Notes: generated by a model not told the origin, from the sequence alone. DNA of 64,000 nucleotides from Pseudomarimonas salicorniae (GCF_023156535.1 NZ_JALNMH010000008.1:124001-188000); one strand, 5' to 3'. Counted from the stretch's first letter, positions 11,349 to 20,838 are shown. Numbers and translations are program-made.

Positions 11349-12635
11349 ATGACCAGACTGATCCTGCTCCTCGCCTTCGTCCTCACCGGCCTTGGCGCCG
11401 CCAACCCGCTGGCCGCCCAGTCCACCACCGACCTCGACAGCATCGTCGCCGTGGTCGAGGAGGACGTGATCCTGCGCAGCGAGCTGGACATGGCGCTGAA
11501 CAGCATCTACTCGCAGTACGCCGAGCGCCTGAACCAGCTTCCGCCGCGCGACGTGCTCGAGCGCCAGGTGCTCGAGCGCCTCGTGCTGCTTCGCCTGCAG
11601 CTGCAGCGCGCCGAATCGGCCGGCATCCGCATCGGCGATTCCGAGGTCGAGCAGGCGATCGTCCGCATCGCCGAGCAGAACCGCATCAGCGTCGAGCAGA
11701 TGCGCCAGCAGCTGGCCCGCGACGGCATGGCCTTCGACGAGTTCCGCCGCACCCTGCGCGACGAGATGATTGCCCAGCGCCTGCGCCAGAACATCATCCA
11801 GAGCCGGGTCAACGTCAGCGACACCGAGATCGACATCCTGCTGACCGGCAACAGCCTGCAGCGCGGCCAGGTGAACGTGGGCATGATCCTGGTGGCGGTT
11901 CCGGACAACCCCAGCCAGGAGCAGCTCGAGACCGCCCGCAAGAAGGTCGACGGCGTGCGCGACCTGCTGGTCCGCGGCGAGATGGACTTCTCGGCCGCCG
12001 CCATCCGCTACTCGGACGCGCCCAATGCCCTCGAAGGCGGCGAGATGGGCTGGCGCAGCCTGGACGGCCTGCCGCCGCTGATCGGCAACGTGCTGCAGGG
12101 CCTGAAGGTGGGCGAGGTCAGCCAGCCGATCCGCGATCCGAATGGCTTCTTGCTGCTCAAGGCCATCGACCGCCGCGAGGACGCCCAGGAGACGGTGACC
12201 GAGTACAACGCCCGCGACATCCTGATCCGCAAGAACGAGCTGGTCGACAGCGCCGAGGCCAAGCGCCGCATCGACGAGCTGCGCGCCAAGATCGAGGCCG
12301 GCGCCGACTTCGCCGAGCTGGCCCGCAAGCATTCCCAGGACGACATGACCGCCGGCAACGGTGGCGACATGGGCTGGTTCCAGGCCTACGCCTGGGGCAA
12401 TGCGGTCGGCGAGACCGTGCTGCGCCTGGAGGACGGCGAGCTGTCGCAGCCCTTCGAGAGTGACGTCGGCTGGCACCTGGTACAGCGACTGGGCTCGCGG
12501 CAGCAGGACGTGACCGAGGAAACCGAGCGCAATCGCGCCCGCGAGACCATCGGCCAGCGCAAGGCGGAAGAGGAATACACCCGCTTCCTGCGCCAGCTGC
12601 GTGAAGAGTCCTACGTCGACATGCGCCTGGGCTGA
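11349..12635 (+). CDS. surA: Periplasmic chaperone and peptidyl-prolyl isomerase SurA
   Basis: A 428-residue periplasmic chaperone for outer-membrane proteins, including LptD. The signal peptide is MTRLILLLAFVLTGLGAANP with cleavage near LAAQ. The N-terminal chaperone domain (about 25-165) contains the helix-rich region that binds unfolded barrels. Two parvulin domains follow (about 173-280 and 285-390), recognisable from GGEMGWRSLDGLPP and GGDMGWFQAYAWG. The reading frame is open well upstream into lptD, but ATG 11349 is the only start that yields an N-terminal signal peptide, and the length equals that of E. coli SurA. It is probably co-transcribed with lptD and pdxA. Confidence 0.95.
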   Translation: MTRLILLLAFVLTGLGAANPLAAQSTTDLDSIVAVVEEDVILRSELDMALNSIYSQYAERLNQLPPRDVLERQVLERLVLLRLQLQRAESAGIRIGDSEVEQAIVRIAEQNRISVEQMRQQLARDGMAFDEFRRTLRDEMIAQRLRQNIIQSRVNVSDTEIDILLTGNSLQRGQVNVGMILVAVPDNPSQEQLETARKKVDGVRDLLVRGEMDFSAAAIRYSDAPNALEGGEMGWRSLDGLPPLIGNVLQGLKVGEVSQPIRDPNGFLLLKAIDRREDAQETVTEYNARDILIRKNELVDSAEAKRRIDELRAKIEAGADFAELARKHSQDDMTAGNGGDMGWFQAYAWGNAVGETVLRLEDGELSQPFESDVGWHLVQRLGSRQQDVTEETERNRARETIGQRKAEEEYTRFLRQLREESYVDMRLG

Positions 12636-12640
12636 TCGCC

Positions 12641-12661
12641 CGCCGCGCCGCACGCGCGGCG
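12641..12661. repeat. GC-rich hairpin between surA and pdxA
   Basis: Perfect 8-bp arms CGCCGCGC and GCGCGGCG around a five-base loop, without a U-tract. It could stabilise or attenuate the operon transcript, but no function is demonstrated. Confidence 0.6.
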
Positions 12662-12674
12662 CGAGGCCTGCGGC

Positions 12675-13658
12675 ATGCGCGCCGACTCCCGCCCCCGATT
12701 GGCCCTGGTCCCCGGTGAACCGGCGGGAATCGGGCCGGAACTGGCGGTGCGCCTCGCCCAGCAGCCCACCGCTGGCAACCTGGTCGCCTTTGCCGATCCG
12801 GATACCCTGCAGTCGGCCGCCGCCGCCCTCTCTTTGCCGCTGCGCCTGGTCGACCCGGAGCAGGACTCGGCGCCGGGCGTGCTGCCGCTGCATGCCGTGC
12901 GCCAGGCCGTCCCCAGCCGGTTCGGCCAGACCGACCCCGCCAATGCCGCCAGCACCATCGCCTGCCTGAGAGCGGCCGCCGAGGCCTGTCTTGGCGGTCA
13001 TCTCGGCGGCATGGTCACCGGTCCCATACACAAGGCGGCGATCAACGCCGGCGGCATCGAGTACAGCGGTACCACCGAACTGCTCGCCGGCTGGGCCGGC
13101 TGCGAGGTGGTGATGATGCTGGCCACGCCGGAGCTGCGCGTGGCCCTGGCCACCACCCACCTGCCGCTGGCCGAGGTCCCGGCCGCCATCACCCGCCGTT
13201 CCCTCGAAACGACCCTGCGCATCCTGCATCGCGACCTGGGCGAGCGCTTCGGCATCGCCGCGCCGCGGATCATCGTCCTCGGGCTCAATCCGCATGCCGG
13301 CGAGGATGGACTGCTCGGGCGGGAGGAAATCGAGACCCTGGCGCCGGTGCTGGAGTCCCTGCGCGCCGAGGGCTTCCAGCTGGAGGGCCCGCTGCCGGCC
13401 GACACCGCCTTCCTGCCGCATCGGCTGCAGCGCGCCGACGCCGTGCTCGCCATGTACCACGACCAGGGCCTGCCGGTGCTGAAGTATTCGGGCTTCGAGC
13501 GCGCGGTGAACATAACCCTCGGCCTGCCCTATCCGCGCGTCGCGGTCGACCACGGCACCGCCCTCGATCTCGCCGGCCGCGGCATCGCCCTGCCGGACAG
13601 TCTGGTGGCCGCCGAGGCGCTCTGCGCGCGGCTCGCCGCGCGCCAGCGGACGGCCTGA
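12675..13658 (+). CDS. pdxA: 4-hydroxythreonine-4-phosphate dehydrogenase PdxA
   Basis: A 327-residue NAD-dependent dehydrogenase of the DXP-dependent pyridoxal-phosphate pathway. It oxidises 4-phosphohydroxy-L-threonine before PdxJ condensation. Family features are the N-terminal GEPAGIGPEL, the central MVTGPIHKAAI, the metal-ligand region VALATTHLPL and the C-terminal MYHDQGLPVLKY. The ATG at 12675 gives a start typical of the family, though the ribosome site is weak. It follows surA by 39 bp. In many gammaproteobacteria rsmA/ksgA and apaGH come next. Here a dienelactone hydrolase follows after 124 bp, so the conserved cluster is broken. Confidence 0.95.
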   Translation: MRADSRPRLALVPGEPAGIGPELAVRLAQQPTAGNLVAFADPDTLQSAAAALSLPLRLVDPEQDSAPGVLPLHAVRQAVPSRFGQTDPANAASTIACLRAAAEACLGGHLGGMVTGPIHKAAINAGGIEYSGTTELLAGWAGCEVVMMLATPELRVALATTHLPLAEVPAAITRRSLETTLRILHRDLGERFGIAAPRIIVLGLNPHAGEDGLLGREEIETLAPVLESLRAEGFQLEGPLPADTAFLPHRLQRADAVLAMYHDQGLPVLKYSGFERAVNITLGLPYPRVAVDHGTALDLAGRGIALPDSLVAAEALCARLAARQRTA

Positions 13659-13782
13659 TCGCGCCCGGCCCAGCGCCAGGGTCATCGCCCGACCAGGCGC
13701 GGGCCCGCCGCCCGGGATCCCCGGGTGCCCGCGGCCGGCGCATCGGCGTACCCTAGGCGGGACTCCAACGGACCCGACGCCC

Positions 13783-14445
13783 ATGGGACACCCCGTCTCG
13801 CTGTCGACCCCGAACGGCCGCATCTCCGGCTGGCGTGCCGACCCGCCCTTTCCGGCGCATGGGGCGGTGGTGGTGGTTCAGGAGATCTTCGGCGTCAACC
13901 ACCATATCCGCCAGCAGGTCGACCGCTTCGCCGCGCACGGATTCACCGCCCTCGCACCGGCGTTCTTCGACCATGTCGACTACCAGATCGAGCTTGAGTA
14001 TGACGCTGCCGGCGTCGACCGCGGTCGCGAGCTGGTCGCCCGGATCGGGTTCGACAAGACCCTGATGGACATCGAGTCGGTGGTCGCCGAACTGCAGGGC
14101 GAGGCCAAGGTCGGCATCGCCGGATTCTGCTGGGGTGGCACCGTCGCCTATCTCGGCAACACCCGGCTGGGCCTGCCGGCGGTGAGCTACTACGGCGGCC
14201 GCACCGTGCCCTTCCTGCGCGAGCGACTGAAGGCCCCGATGCTGTTCCACTTCGGCGAGCACGACCCGATCGTCCCGCCCGAGGACGTCGCCGCCCACCG
14301 CGAAGCGCATCCGGAAGCCACCGTCTACAGCTACCCGGCCGGGCACGGCTTCAACTGCGACGCCCGCGCCGACTACGACGCCGCCAGCGCCCGCGAGGCG
14401 ATGGACCGGACGATCAGTTTCTTCACCCGCCACCTCAAGCCCTGA
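13783..14445 (+). CDS. Dienelactone hydrolase family protein
   Basis: A 220-residue cytoplasmic alpha/beta hydrolase of the dienelactone hydrolase family. The Cys-Asp-His triad is complete: Cys116 in GFCWGG, Asp161 in EHDPIV and His188 in GHGFNC. The N-terminal VVVVQEIFGVN is the usual oxyanion-side motif. No other aromatic-degradation genes are nearby, so a role in chlorocatechol breakdown is unlikely and the physiological substrate is unknown. It opens a packed run: the HIT gene begins 11 bp after its stop, followed by overlapping pxpB and pxpC. Confidence 0.9.
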   Translation: MGHPVSLSTPNGRISGWRADPPFPAHGAVVVVQEIFGVNHHIRQQVDRFAAHGFTALAPAFFDHVDYQIELEYDAAGVDRGRELVARIGFDKTLMDIESVVAELQGEAKVGIAGFCWGGTVAYLGNTRLGLPAVSYYGGRTVPFLRERLKAPMLFHFGEHDPIVPPEDVAAHREAHPEATVYSYPAGHGFNCDARADYDAASAREAMDRTISFFTRHLKP

Positions 14446-14456
14446 TGGAGGCGATC

Positions 14457-14891
14457 ATGTCGCACGCCGCCCGCATCCTCCCCCCACCCTACGTCCTCGA
14501 CGACCAGTTGGCGCACGATTCCCACCCCATCGCCGAGATGCCGCTGAGCTCGCTGCGGCTGATGGACGACAGCAACTATCCCTGGCTGATCCTGGTGCCG
14601 CGGGTTGCCGAGGCGCGCGAGCTGATCGACCTCGACCCGGCCCAGCAGGCGCAGCTGATGGAGGAGGTCAACCGCGTCTCACGCGTGCTCAAGCAGCTGT
14701 TCCGCCCGCACAAGCTGAACATAGCGGCGCTGGGAAACCTCGTGCCCCAGCTTCACGTGCATCTGATCGCCCGCTACCGCGACGATCCCGCCTGGCCGGC
14801 CCCGGTGTGGGGGCGGATCCACGCCCGGCCGTATGAGCCCGAGGCCCTGGTCCAGCGTGTCCGCGAGCTGCGCGCCGCCGTGGATGCCTGA
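14457..14891 (+). CDS. HIT-domain nucleotide hydrolase or transferase-like protein
   Basis: A 144-residue protein of the histidine-triad superfamily, which usually hydrolyses or transfers nucleotidyl groups (for example diadenosine polyphosphates). The triad region reads VPQLHVHLIARYRDDPAWP, so the first histidine of HxHxH is glutamine (Q98) while His100 and His102 remain. This pattern is common in a proteobacterial subgroup annotated as HIT-like. Catalysis should still rely on the middle histidine, but substrate is unknown. ATG 14457 is preferred over the in-frame ATG 14445 because GGAGG sits five bases before it. The 3' end overlaps pxpB by eight bases. Confidence 0.85.
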   Translation: MSHAARILPPPYVLDDQLAHDSHPIAEMPLSSLRLMDDSNYPWLILVPRVAEARELIDLDPAQQAQLMEEVNRVSRVLKQLFRPHKLNIAALGNLVPQLHVHLIARYRDDPAWPAPVWGRIHARPYEPEALVQRVRELRAAVDA

Positions 14892-15600
14892 TACCGCGGC
14901 GCCGCGGCTGGTCTGGCAGGGAGAGGACTGCCTCTGCCTGCGCTGGCCACCCGCCATCGACACCGCCCTGAACACCCAGGTCCACCTCTGGAACGAGGCG
15001 ATTCGCGGACTTTCACTGCCCGGCATGGTCGACGCGGTGCCCTGCTACAGCAGCCTTGCCCTGCATTTCGACCCGCAGGCACAGCTTGACCGCCCGGCCA
15101 TCGAAGCCCACGTCACGGCGCTTGCCGCAGGGATCAGCAACGACCTGCGCCCCTCCGGAAGCGCGACGCCCGTCGAACTGCCGGTCTGCTACCACGCGAC
15201 GCAGGCCCCCGATCTCGACGCTGCGGCCGAGCGGCTGGGCCTGACCGTGGAAGCACTGATCGAACGCCACACCGATCCCGTCTACCAGGTCGCCCTGCTC
15301 GGCTTCGCGCCCGGCTTTCCGTACCTTCTGGGCATGGACCCGGGCCTCGCACTGCCGCGCCACAGCCAGCCGCGGCCTCGCGTCGCCGCCGGCAGCGTCG
15401 GAATTGCCGGCGGCCAGACCGGCATCTATCCGCAGCCGAGCCCCGGCGGCTGGCAGCTGGTCGGTCGCACGCCCTGGCGGCTGTTCGACCCGCAGCGAGC
15501 CCCTCCCGCCCCTCCCGCCCGTCTCGCCCCGGGTGCGCGGGTGCGCTTCGTGCCGATCAGCCCGGGGCGCTTCGCCGAGCTGTCCGAGCACCCGACATGA
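14884..15600 (+). CDS. pxpB: 5-oxoprolinase subunit B (KipI family)
   Basis: A 238-residue subunit of the ATP-dependent PxpABC 5-oxoprolinase, which opens 5-oxo-L-proline to glutamate and disposes of cyclised glutamine or glutamate. The C-terminal cyclophilin-like domain shows the family landmarks GFAPGFPYLLGM, PRPRVAAGSVGIAGGQTGIY and PGGWQLVGRTP. ATG 14884 overlaps the end of the HIT gene, and the stop overlaps the pxpC start as ATGA. Together these imply translational coupling. The name KipI comes from the Bacillus sporulation-kinase inhibitor. No such kinase partner is evident here. Confidence 0.92.
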   Translation: MPDTAAPRLVWQGEDCLCLRWPPAIDTALNTQVHLWNEAIRGLSLPGMVDAVPCYSSLALHFDPQAQLDRPAIEAHVTALAAGISNDLRPSGSATPVELPVCYHATQAPDLDAAAERLGLTVEALIERHTDPVYQVALLGFAPGFPYLLGMDPGLALPRHSQPRPRVAAGSVGIAGGQTGIYPQPSPGGWQLVGRTPWRLFDPQRAPPAPPARLAPGARVRFVPISPGRFAELSEHPT

Positions 15601-16541
15601 TCGAAGTCGCCCGCCCCGGTCTGCAGACCACGGTGCAGGACGCCGGACGCTTCGGCCATCGCGCGCTGGGCGTTGGCCAGGCCGGGGCGGCCGACGCCGG
15701 CGCCCTGCGCCTTGCCAACCTGCTGGTCGGCAACCCGCCAGGCTGCGCTGCGCTGGAGATCACCCTGCTGGGCCCGACGCTTCGCTTCACCCGCGGCGCC
15801 CTCGCCGCCCTGGCCGGGGCCGATCCCGGGGCCCTGCTCAACGGTCGCCGGGTCAAACCCGGCCAGCCGTTCGACATCAAGGCGGGCAGCACCCTGCAGC
15901 TTCCGCGCTGCCGACACGGCGCGCGCTGCTATCTCGCCTTCGCCGGCGGTCTTGAAGTTACCGAGGTTCTGGGCAGCGCCTCGACCGATCTCGGCGCCGG
16001 TTTCGGCCATGCCCTGCAGCGCGGCGACCGCTTGCGCCTGCGCACGCCCCGCCCGCCCAGGCTTGGCCGCGTGCGCTGGTGGGCCGAGCCCCCCGAGGAT
16101 CGGCAGCGCATGGGGCTGCCCGCCGAGGTGTTGCGCATCCTGCCCGACGCCGATGCCGCGCTGCCCGCCGACCTCACCGCACTGGAGTGGCAGGTCGATG
16201 GCCGTAGCAGCCGCAAGGCGCTGCGTCTTCAGGGGCCGGCATTGGCTATCGAGTCCGCGGCCGAGCGGGTCTCGGCGCCGGTGGCACCGGGAGATGTGCA
16301 GATCCTGCCGGATGGCGAGCCGCTGCTGCTTGGCGTCGAGGCTCAGACCGTCGGCGGTTACCCGCTGCTCGGACGGGTCATCCGTGCGGACCGGGACCGC
16401 CTGGGCCAGCTTCGGCCCGGCGATAGCGTGCGTTTCCTGCTGGTCGACCGCGCCGCCGCGGATGCCGCGTGGCGCTCCCTGCAGGCCGGCTGGTTCCGGC
16501 TGGAAACCGCCTTGGCCGCGCGCCGCGCCGGGGCCGGCTGA
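15597..16541 (+). CDS. pxpC: 5-oxoprolinase subunit C (KipA family)
   Basis: A 314-residue partner of PxpB. The N-terminal motif VARPGLQTTVQDAGRFGHR and the downstream VGQAGAADAGALRLANLLVGN are diagnostic of the biotin-dependent-carboxylase-like/KipA family. The length is normal. It starts on the ATGA shared with the pxpB stop and ends nine bases before the convergent mtnA stop. The third subunit gene, pxpA (LamB/YcsF family), is not next to it and is not found in the window. An active 5-oxoprolinase would therefore need pxpA elsewhere. Confidence 0.92.
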   Translation: MIEVARPGLQTTVQDAGRFGHRALGVGQAGAADAGALRLANLLVGNPPGCAALEITLLGPTLRFTRGALAALAGADPGALLNGRRVKPGQPFDIKAGSTLQLPRCRHGARCYLAFAGGLEVTEVLGSASTDLGAGFGHALQRGDRLRLRTPRPPRLGRVRWWAEPPEDRQRMGLPAEVLRILPDADAALPADLTALEWQVDGRSSRKALRLQGPALAIESAAERVSAPVAPGDVQILPDGEPLLLGVEAQTVGGYPLLGRVIRADRDRLGQLRPGDSVRFLLVDRAAADAAWRSLQAGWFRLETALAARRAGAG

Positions 16542-16550
16542 GACCGCGAC

Positions 16551-17597
<1,047 letters not shown>

Positions 17598-17678
17598 GGG
17601 CGTTCCTTTGCGGGCCCGGCCGGGGGCCATGGTCATCAGCCGCCTAGTCTAGCGTTGGGCGATGAACATCGGCCCCTG

Positions 17679-17706
17679 TTGCAAGCGAGGCCGACGCCGC
17701 TATGCT
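17679..17706 (+). promoter_or_regulatory. Promoter with -10 adjacent to the start codon
   Basis: TTGCAA, 16 bp, TATGCT, then six bases to the ATG at 17713. Transcription would be expected to begin at or next to the start codon, giving a leaderless mRNA. Confidence 0.5.
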
Positions 17707-17712
17707 GCGGGC

Positions 17713-18528
17713 ATGGCAACGCGCAAGACCCCGGCAAAGAAAGCGGTCAAGAAGGCAGCCAGCAAGAAGGCGGCCACCAAGCCGGCTGCCAAGCGGACGC
17801 CGCGCAAGCGCGCTACGGCGAAGACCGCGAGCGCGGGCAAGGCGCCTGCCAAGGCGCGGCGGCTGCGGGCGGACGATGCTCCGGATGCGCCCGAACAGAT
17901 CCCGGCCAGGATTCCACCGCGCCGCGTCCTGACCGAGACCGAGCGCGAACGACGCTTCAACATCCTGCTCCAGGCCACCTGCCTCAAGGCCGGCACCGCT
18001 GCCGCCATCGCCACCATCACCCGCCGGGTGCCCTTTCTCGGCCGCCTCGCCCCGGTGATCCTTGGTTCGGTCGGCGAAGGCGTCGCCCTGTCCAGGATCC
18101 AGCAGCAGCTGGTGCGCGACATCATCCAGCTCTACGACGTCGAACTGAGCGACCTCGAAGAGCGCGGCGTGATCCTGCTGGCGACCGCCGCCAACGTCGG
18201 CGCCAAGGAGCTCTCCAAGGCGACGGTGAATCAGCTGGTGAAGCAGCTCAGCGGCGTGCTCTACCGCCCCATCCTGGCCCGGGTACTGCCGCTGGCGGCG
18301 ATCACCACCGACATCGCCGCGGCCGTGGCCAGCACCTACGCCGTCGGCAAGCGTGCGAAGGCGCTGTGCAAGCTGCCCGGCACCGGCGCCAGGGATCTCT
18401 CCGACCTCCTCCGCGGCCTGTCGGGCATCGACCAGTCGCGGCTGTTCAAATGGAGCGCCGAGGCCCTCGGCCTCGCCCTGAAGCCGTTCCGCGGCGCGCT
18501 GACCGCGCTGATTCCGGGGCTCCGCTGA
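17713..18528 (+). CDS. Uncharacterised protein with histone H1-like N-terminal tail
   Basis: A 271-residue protein of unknown role. Residues 1 to about 55 are almost entirely Lys, Ala, Arg, Pro and Thr in KKAASKKAA-type patterns resembling bacterial histone H1 analogues. A folded part follows (about 75-270) containing two or three helical hydrophobic stretches around IATITRRVPFLGRLAPVILGS, ARVLPLAAITTDIAAAVAS and the C-terminal LALKPFRGALTALIPGL. These may associate with membrane. Some of the pattern recalls DUF697/EcsC-like helical proteins, but I cannot assign a family. ATG 17713 is chosen because a -10 box lies just before it. The upstream in-frame start at 17662 would place the promoter inside the gene. 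Confidence 0.75.
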   Translation: MATRKTPAKKAVKKAASKKAATKPAAKRTPRKRATAKTASAGKAPAKARRLRADDAPDAPEQIPARIPPRRVLTETERERRFNILLQATCLKAGTAAAIATITRRVPFLGRLAPVILGSVGEGVALSRIQQQLVRDIIQLYDVELSDLEERGVILLATAANVGAKELSKATVNQLVKQLSGVLYRPILARVLPLAAITTDIAAAVASTYAVGKRAKALCKLPGTGARDLSDLLRGLSGIDQSRLFKWSAEALGLALKPFRGALTALIPGLR

Positions 18529-18600
18529 GCGCCGTCTTTCGCGGCAGCCCAGGCGCGCCGCACAGGGCTTTCCGACCCGACTGCCTCGCGGACTGCACGC

Positions 18601-19725
18601 ATGACCACTGAGCTGGTCCTGCCGGCCCGGACCAGCCTGCGCACCCGTCTGATCGCCTATGGCCTGCTGGCCTACTGCGTGGCGATGGTGCTGTTCGGAC
18701 CGCTCATCGCGGAATGGGGCCTCTGGGCCCTGGGCTGCTCCGCAAGCTGCAGTGGCCTTGCGATGCTGCCGGGCAACGGCCTCCTGCCCTGGCTGTCGCG
18801 GGTGCCGCCGGTGGAAACGGCCTTCCAGCTGTGGGACCAGAGCGGCCTGTGGCTGGGCGGATGGCTGGGCCTGGTTTTCCTCAGCAGACAGATCGACCGC
18901 CGAACGCCGCGCCACGCCGTCATCGCCACCCCTGTCGAGCCGGTGCCCCCGGCAGTCGCCGCAGATGACCCCGGCTTCGCGGCGCGCCAGGCCGTCTGGG
19001 TCCGCGAGCGCGAAGCGGAGCAGGCAGAAGCAAGGCATCTCGACCAACTCTCGTTCCGGCGGCGGATGCTCGCGGAGGGTTCGTTGTGGGCGGCCCTGTG
19101 CATCACCCTGATTGTCACGGTGTCAGGCCTGGTGCTGTTCTGCCTCGCCTTCGGCACGCCACTCATAGGCGGCCTTAGCGCGGAGGGCCTGCTATCGAGC
19201 CTGTCCTGCAGCGATCCGGCACGGCTGGAGACCCACCCGCTGGGTGGCATGTGCGATTTCTGGGTCGAACGTTTGGCGCCCTACAGTCGACCTTGGTTCG
19301 GCGCCCTGCTCGCGCCGGTCTGGCTGTTCACCCAGTTTTCCGATGTCCTGCTCGGCTGGGTGGCAGCGATCGCCGCCCTGCTCCTGGCCCCCGGCCTCCG
19401 CTTCGGCTGGAGCATGCTGCTGAAGGATGCACCGCGCTGGCTGGGAGGCTTCGTCGTCGTACTGATTGGCATGGCGCTGGCCAGCGTGCTTCTGGACCTG
19501 TCAGCGACCACCGCCCCTCCAGTGTCCAGGGACTACACGCTGGGCGGGATCGGGATGCTGGTGCCGGTGCTATTCGGGCTATTAACCGTCGCGCTGGTCG
19601 TAGTGATCGTCGCCGTGGTCGCGTTCATTGCGATGGTGATCACGCTCAAGCGGCGTTCCGGGCGACCGCAGGCCACTGTCCGCGGCGACGCCTCCCCCGC
19701 ACCCGAGGACCGACCCTCTCCGTAG
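18601..19725 (+). CDS. Uncharacterised polytopic membrane protein
   Basis: A 374-residue membrane protein with about five or six hydrophobic spans, at roughly 16-38, 158-182, 232-250, 252-272, 283-303 and 315-348. A charged stretch rich in Glu, Arg and Gln (about 115-150) separates the first span from the rest and is probably cytoplasmic. Several cysteines lie between spans (CSASCSG, SCSDPARLE, MCDFWVE) and could be exported and disulfide-linked. I do not recognise the family. It follows the H1-tailed gene by 72 bp in the same direction and may be co-transcribed. The tail after the last span is polar and probably disordered. Confidence 0.7.
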   Translation: MTTELVLPARTSLRTRLIAYGLLAYCVAMVLFGPLIAEWGLWALGCSASCSGLAMLPGNGLLPWLSRVPPVETAFQLWDQSGLWLGGWLGLVFLSRQIDRRTPRHAVIATPVEPVPPAVAADDPGFAARQAVWVREREAEQAEARHLDQLSFRRRMLAEGSLWAALCITLIVTVSGLVLFCLAFGTPLIGGLSAEGLLSSLSCSDPARLETHPLGGMCDFWVERLAPYSRPWFGALLAPVWLFTQFSDVLLGWVAAIAALLLAPGLRFGWSMLLKDAPRWLGGFVVVLIGMALASVLLDLSATTAPPVSRDYTLGGIGMLVPVLFGLLTVALVVVIVAVVAFIAMVITLKRRSGRPQATVRGDASPAPEDRPSP

Positions 19726-19804
19726 AGGGCGCTCGTCGCCGAGCATCTCGAGTCCGTCAAGGCGTGGCGATCGGCCCCCTCGGATGGCCGGCGCCTCGAC
19801 CAAC

Positions 19805-19830
19805 AAAAAACCCCGCATTTCTGCAGGGTT
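19805..19830 (-). terminator. Rho-independent terminator after tRNA-Cys
   Basis: On the minus strand AACCCTGCA, loop GAAA, TGCGGGGTT, then a run of six T. The nine-base stem has one G-U pair. It lies 35 bp beyond the tRNA-Cys 3' end. Confidence 0.9.
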
Positions 19831-19864
19831 TCCGGACTTACTCGGACTCTCGCGAATCCCGATT

Positions 19865-19938
19865 TGGAGGCCTGGGTCGGAATCGAACCGGCGTACGCGG
19901 ATTTGCAGTCCGCTGCATGACCACTCTGCCACCAGGCC
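19865..19938 (-). tRNA. tRNA-Cys (anticodon GCA)
   Basis: A 74-base cloverleaf with acceptor arms GGCCTGG and CCAGGCC, discriminator U, encoded CCA, anticodon loop CUGCAAA giving GCA, and T-loop GGTTCGATTCC. It serves the UGC and UGU codons. It lies downstream of tRNA-Gly but is separated from it by a strong terminator, so it may need its own promoter or read-through. Confidence 0.96.
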
Positions 19939-20016
19939 AGGTGACTTCGAATTGTGCCGCGATCGGCGCGCAGGCGCGAGTCCTTTTCGACTCTGGCGTC
20001 CGCGGAACGACCCCGG

Positions 20017-20046
20017 AAAAAACAAAACCCCGGAGACCGGGGCTTT
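20017..20046 (-). terminator. Rho-independent terminator between tRNA-Gly and tRNA-Cys
   Basis: Minus strand AAAGCCCCGG, loop TCT, CCGGGGTTTT, followed by a T-rich tract. The ten-base stem has one G-U pair. Confidence 0.85.
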
Positions 20047-20055
20047 GCTGAAATC

Positions 20056-20131
<76 letters not shown>

Positions 20132-20143
20132 GTTGAGCCGCGC

Positions 20144-20171
20144 ATTATGCGGATCCCGGAGACGAAGTCAA
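20144..20171 (-). promoter_or_regulatory. Sigma-70 promoter of the tRNA-Gly gene
   Basis: On the minus strand TTGACT, 16 bp, CATAAT, with expected transcription start about six bases before the mature tRNA-Gly 5' end. The segment between start and tRNA is GC-rich, as expected for a stringent-type discriminator. Confidence 0.8.
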
Positions 20172-20232
20172 CAGAATTTTTCACCCGGATGACGATGATT
20201 TTTCGCTCCCGGGCGGAGAGCCGCCTGGCGCC

Positions 20233-20838
20233 TCACTCCGCGGGCTTGGCGCGACAAGCGGGGAGCGACAGGCCACTGACGCTGAAGCTGATCTCGGCAA
20301 GCTGCCAGCGCGAGGGATCGCGCAGCCGTCCGGCCGCCGTGGCGCTCAGCAGCACCTCGCCCGGGGCGGCGAGGTCCTCACCGAGCTTGCTCGCGCGGTT
20401 GACCGCATCGCCGAAGAAGTCCTTCTGCTCGACGACCAGGATCGGCCCGGCGTCGATGCCGCAGGAGATGCGGATGTCGAGCTCGTCGGGGGTCTCGACG
20501 TTGGCTGCCTCGAAGGCCCGGTTCAGCTCGAAGGCGGCGGCCAGGGCAGCGTCCACCTCGGGAAACATGGCAAAGGCATTGTCGGCCTCGAACTTCAGGA
20601 TCACGCCCTCGTGGCCATGCACGATCGGCTCGGCGGTGATCTGCATGCGGCGCACCATGGACAGGTAATGGACGATGCCGTGGCGCTGGGTGAGGCTGGA
20701 GAAGCCCGACATGTCGACCACCAGGACCGCGCGCTCGCAGCCGTACTCGGCCCAGATCTCGCGTTCGAGCTGCCCGCGCTCCTCCGGATCGGCCAGCCGG
20801 GAGTAGCGGAGCAGCAGCGCCTGGAATCTCGGGTGCAT
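20233..20838 (-). CDS. Class III adenylate/guanylate cyclase-domain protein
   Basis: A 201-residue, essentially single-domain nucleotide cyclase homologue. The first metal-binding aspartate is Asp42 in VLVVDMSGFSSLTQ. The second is Asp86 in LKFEADNAFAMF, where Lys82 occupies the purine-contacting lysine position. KDFFGDAVNRASKL corresponds to the conserved region with the transition-state Asn. The usual Arg of this motif is replaced by Lys (RASKL), so activity may be reduced or altered. The true start is ATG 20838, with GGAGG seven bases upstream. The open frame continues further but into non-coding-like sequence. No sensor domain is attached. It is divergent from bpt. Confidence 0.85.
   Translation of the reverse strand: MHPRFQALLLRYSRLADPEERGQLEREIWAEYGCERAVLVVDMSGFSSLTQRHGIVHYLSMVRRMQITAEPIVHGHEGVILKFEADNAFAMFPEVDAALAAAFELNRAFEAANVETPDELDIRISCGIDAGPILVVEQKDFFGDAVNRASKLGEDLAAPGEVLLSATAAGRLRDPSRWQLAEISFSVSGLSLPACRAKPAE

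Noticed and set aside
11277-13823. 848-codon minus-strand frame across surA and pdxA
   Set aside because: Antisense to two clearly recognised genes. High GC keeps the frame open, and the predicted protein has no recognisable domain.
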